A stretch of DNA of 8,369 bases from Bacteroidota bacterium (lineage in GTDB: Bacteria; Bacteroidota; Bacteroidia; Chitinophagales; Saprospiraceae): assembly GCA_024280135.1 (NCBI GenBank), contig JAJRQS010000384.1:1-8369 (forward strand), in the 5' to 3' direction. The notes beneath the pieces are model-generated. The model made no database searches and was not told the DNA's origin. It was given only the letters and a program-made list of their open reading frames with translations. How positions within the stretch are numbered: position 1 is the first letter of the stretch; each line of letters begins with the position of its first letter. The position numbers and the translations under genes were made by a program. Positions 5,649 through 8,369 of this stretch are shown here, piece by piece.

Positions 5649-8369
5649 TTAAGCATCTAAGCTTTCGTCTCTATTATTTACTCTCGTTTGGTACATGACA
5701 GAGGAAGCAACGTTGACTTCTTCTAAGGCAATGTAATTCAAACTATTTTGACGACGTTGATTCATCTCTCCGTCTTTATTATTCAAATCTCCCATGATGA
5801 TGGCTTCCGTAGGGCAAGCGGTTTGACAAGCAGATTTCACATCACTGTCTCTCAACTTACGACCCTCTTTCTTAGCGACCAACTTCCCTTCTTGCAAACG
5901 CTGTACACAGAAGCTACACTTTTCAATTACTCCACGGGCTCTGACCGTTACATCTGGATTCAAGACCATTCTAGTCAAGTTATCAGACCCAAAAGCCAAT
6001 CCTCCATTATCCAATTCTTGATTCAATGAAATCTGATTACCCGTAAACAAGTCAGCAGTGGTATAATCCAACCAGTTGAAACGACGCACCTTGAAAGGAC
6101 AGTTGTTTGCACAATATCTAGTTCCAACACAACGGTTATAAGCCATCTGGTTCAATCCTTCTGAGCTATGGTTCGTTGCATTTACAGGACATACATTTTC
6201 ACAAGGAGCATTATCACAATGCTGACACATCATCGGCTGATAAACTGCATTTGGATTTTCATAGTCTCCATAAAAATACCTATCAATACGCAACCAAGTC
6301 ATTTCATGGTGACGACTCACTTCTTTCTTTCCGACTACAGGTACATTATTCTCCGCCATACAAGCCACAGCACAAGCACCACATCCAATACATGCATTCA
6401 TATCAATGTGCAAACCCCAGTGGTGACCTTCACCATAGCGCTCTTCTGCATATTTTTCTGCTGGATATAACGTTTTAGAATTAAGATACTGGGCATGCTC
6501 ACGCTTTTCAGCTAGCTCCTTCAAGAAGCCATCCATATCCCGTACATTCGTCTGGTACATCACAGAACGATCGACTAGTCCTCCTTGAGAACCCGACCCT
6601 AATGTCATTAATACTTTTTCATCTACATTAATCTTTTCTCCAGATTTATCCGTTCCTGTCACACCTAAACTATGGTGATATTGAACACAAGAGAAATATT
6701 TATCTTTACCTACTTTCGGCGATACTGCTACATCAGAGGCAAAATATTGCACATTACCATCTTTGTCCGTGGTCAACCAAGGAATAACATCTACACCTAT
6801 TTCTTTACCCGCAGCCCCTACAACTGTTCTTCCATATCCCATTGACAACGAAACCGTTCCGCGCATTTGTCCAAATTGTCTAAAGACAGATACTGGCTTC
6901 ATCTTACCTCCTACAGTCAATTCCGCAACATCAGCCCATCCTTTAAATTCTTCTGGATTCAACCCGTGCATAGCAGAGAAGCTATTCCCACCATCCCATT
7001 CAATCGGAATCGCAAGGTAGTTACCCCATGACGTTCTAGAAACCGCATCAGGTAATTCCATCAACCAAGGATTGTTAGCATATTCACCCGCTCCTACTCT
7101 AAAATCTTCAAAGAAACTGATTTCCATTTCACTACTACCTGGCTTGGTAACACCTGATGCCATTGCAGGATCGAAGCTAAAAGTGCTTTCTTTTGTTTCA
7201 TACACAACATGATAGATGCCATCATGCAGTATCTTATCCCATTGCGTTTGGAAAGAACCATTCGCATTCAGACGTCCTCTCCATTGTGCCATCATGTAAT
7301 CCATGACAGGTTGTTCTGAAGAAGCATTATAGTTTGGACTTTCAGCCCAAGTTAAGAAAGAGGCAATCGTCTGTCTAGTATTGAAAAGGGGTGCAATCGT
7401 TGGCTGAATAAAACTAAAGTGCCCACGCTTGGCTTCTACATCGCCCCATGATTCCAAACCATGGTGTGCAGGAGCAACATAATCACAAGCCGCAGCTGTT
7501 TCATTTAGATGGGTGCCTAAAGCGATTTTGAACTTCACTTTTTGCATTCCTGCCAACAGTTTATCCGCACCGGGTCTATTAAAAAGTGGATTGGCTTCTA
7601 TTACGATTAAAGAACCAACTTGACCCGCATTCATTTCAGCTACTAACTGTGCATAAGCTAGGTCATCACCTTGTCTTTGATTCGACGTTGCCGTCAAATT
7701 AATTGTTGAGCCATAATTGCCCAACATATTATTCATGGCATTCACTAAAATCTGTTCTGCCTTATTATTTGAATCACTAACGATTAGCGACTTACCTCTA
7801 TTGGCCCATAGCTTGGTAGCTACTTTCGCCAAAGCAGCAGCAGCCTTTCCGTTGGTTGCTGGAGCTGAAATTCTAACACCACCTGCTTTTCCCGCAAGGG
7901 CATTATACAAAGTAGCGATTGCTGCGCCTTGCTCTGAAGGCTTCACCATAATTCTATTATCCGCATTTGAGCCTGTTAAAGACATACGGCTTTCGACTTG
8001 GACATGCCAAGACATGTGTTTATTTTTTGCGGAAGCCTTACGATTCTTGACATATTGACCTGCATACTCAATTGGAGAAATCCAAGTCCCTAAGAAGTCA
8101 GCTCCGAAACTTACAATTACATCTGCCTTATCGAAACGATATTCAGGCACAAAACGGCTACCAAAAGTAGCTTCATTGGCTTGCAATAATGCCGAAGAAG
8201 AAACAGGATCAATAGTAACCACCTTTGTATTCGGATATCTTACGATAAATTCATCCATTGCAGCTTTCATCGTCGGACTCATATTGGTATTCGTCAAAAT
8301 GCGAATATTTCCATTTGCGAAAGCCGACTTCGCTGCTTTATCAATAGATGCCCAATCACTGGCCGTAAC
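5649..8369 (-). CDS. actB: ACIII iron-sulfur subunit ActB, 5' end cut by window edge
   Basis: ActB is the large peripheral subunit of alternative complex III: a molybdopterin-oxidoreductase-like domain that binds no molybdenum cofactor, fused to an iron-sulfur domain that moves electrons from the quinol site. The window holds 906 codons. The frame is open to base 8369, where it reads VTASDWASIDKAAKSAF, so the true start lies outside; the TTG at 8297 is not a real start. Full-length members are roughly 1000 residues or more, so about 100 or more N-terminal residues, usually with a twin-arginine signal, are missing. The C-terminal domain has fifteen cysteines in ligand patterns. They are CxxCxxCxxxC (6392-6360), CxxCx4CxxxCP (6227-6189), Cx5CxxxCP (6131-6099), CxxC (5918-5907) and CxxxCP (5828-5814). 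This fits three [4Fe-4S] and one [3Fe-4S] cluster; in the third motif a Thr (codon 6122-6120) takes the place of a Cys. actC follows after 56 bases. Confidence 0.95.
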   Translation of the reverse strand, partial: VTASDWASIDKAAKSAFANGNIRILTNTNMSPTMKAAMDEFIVRYPNTKVVTIDPVSSSALLQANEATFGSRFVPEYRFDKADVIVSFGADFLGTWISPIEYAGQYVKNRKASAKNKHMSWHVQVESRMSLTGSNADNRIMVKPSEQGAAIATLYNALAGKAGGVRISAPATNGKAAAALAKVATKLWANRGKSLIVSDSNNKAEQILVNAMNNMLGNYGSTINLTATSNQRQGDDLAYAQLVAEMNAGQVGSLIVIEANPLFNRPGADKLLAGMQKVKFKIALGTHLNETAAACDYVAPAHHGLESWGDVEAKRGHFSFIQPTIAPLFNTRQTIASFLTWAESPNYNASSEQPVMDYMMAQWRGRLNANGSFQTQWDKILHDGIYHVVYETKESTFSFDPAMASGVTKPGSSEMEISFFEDFRVGAGEYANNPWLMELPDAVSRTSWGNYLAIPIEWDGGNSFSAMHGLNPEEFKGWADVAELTVGGKMKPVSVFRQFGQMRGTVSLSMGYGRTVVGAAGKEIGVDVIPWLTTDKDGNVQYFASDVAVSPKVGKDKYFSCVQYHHSLGVTGTDKSGEKINVDEKVLMTLGSGSQGGLVDRSVMYQTNVRDMDGFLKELAEKREHAQYLNSKTLYPAEKYAEERYGEGHHWGLHIDMNACIGCGACAVACMAENNVPVVGKKEVSRHHEMTWLRIDRYFYGDYENPNAVYQPMMCQHCDNAPCENVCPVNATNHSSEGLNQMAYNRCVGTRYCANNCPFKVRRFNWLDYTTADLFTGNQISLNQELDNGGLAFGSDNLTRMVLNPDVTVRARGVIEKCSFCVQRLQEGKLVAKKEGRKLRDSDVKSACQTACPTEAIIMGDLNNKDGEMNQRRQNSLNYIALEEVNVASSVMYQTRVNNRDESLDA

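Noticed and set aside
8295..8297. TTG as the ActB start
   Set aside because: The frame continues upstream to the window edge with ActB-like sequence (WASIDKAAKSAFANGNIRIL), so the gene is cut, not started here.

Overview
The window reads as Bacteroidota (Bacteroidetes) chromosome. The main evidence is an alternative complex III (ACIII) gene run in the order typical of that phylum. Supporting points are A/T-rich gene leaders without clear Shine-Dalgarno sites, a TAnnTTTG-type promoter box in front of thiL, and a cytochrome subunit made as a lipoprotein. I cannot name the genus with confidence. All recognised genes lie on the minus strand, so transcription runs from high to low coordinates.

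At 8369-1543 is most of an ACIII operon in the order actB-actC-actD-actE-actF. ACIII is a membrane quinol:electron-acceptor oxidoreductase that replaces the cytochrome bc1 complex. ActB (iron-sulfur protein with an inactive molybdopterin-oxidoreductase-like domain) enters the window already in progress. The pentaheme ActA gene expected upstream of it is outside the window. ActC and ActF are ten-helix NrfD-type membrane proteins, ActD is a two-helix subunit and ActE is a monoheme cytochrome c lipoprotein. The genes are 19 to 56 bases apart, which suggests one transcript. A strong intrinsic terminator (1461-1496) lies about 46 bases after the actF stop codon. No cytochrome oxidase genes follow actF in this window.

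At 1542-1029 is a roughly 510-base stretch without a convincing gene. It holds the terminator, an 8-bp perfect inverted repeat, a doubtful 30-codon ORF, an imperfect 17-bp direct repeat and five head-to-tail copies of a 21-23-bp GC-richer repeat. Next comes a candidate promoter box for thiL.

At 1028-1 is thiL (thiamine-monophosphate kinase), cut by the window edge only a few codons before its expected end.

I see no new multi-gene system. The coding content is a known respiratory complex plus a housekeeping cofactor gene. The least explained DNA is the actF-thiL spacer. Smaller points of interest are the histidine-rich loop in ActF, the Cys-to-Thr change in the ActB iron-sulfur domain and two start codons that automatic annotation could get wrong.
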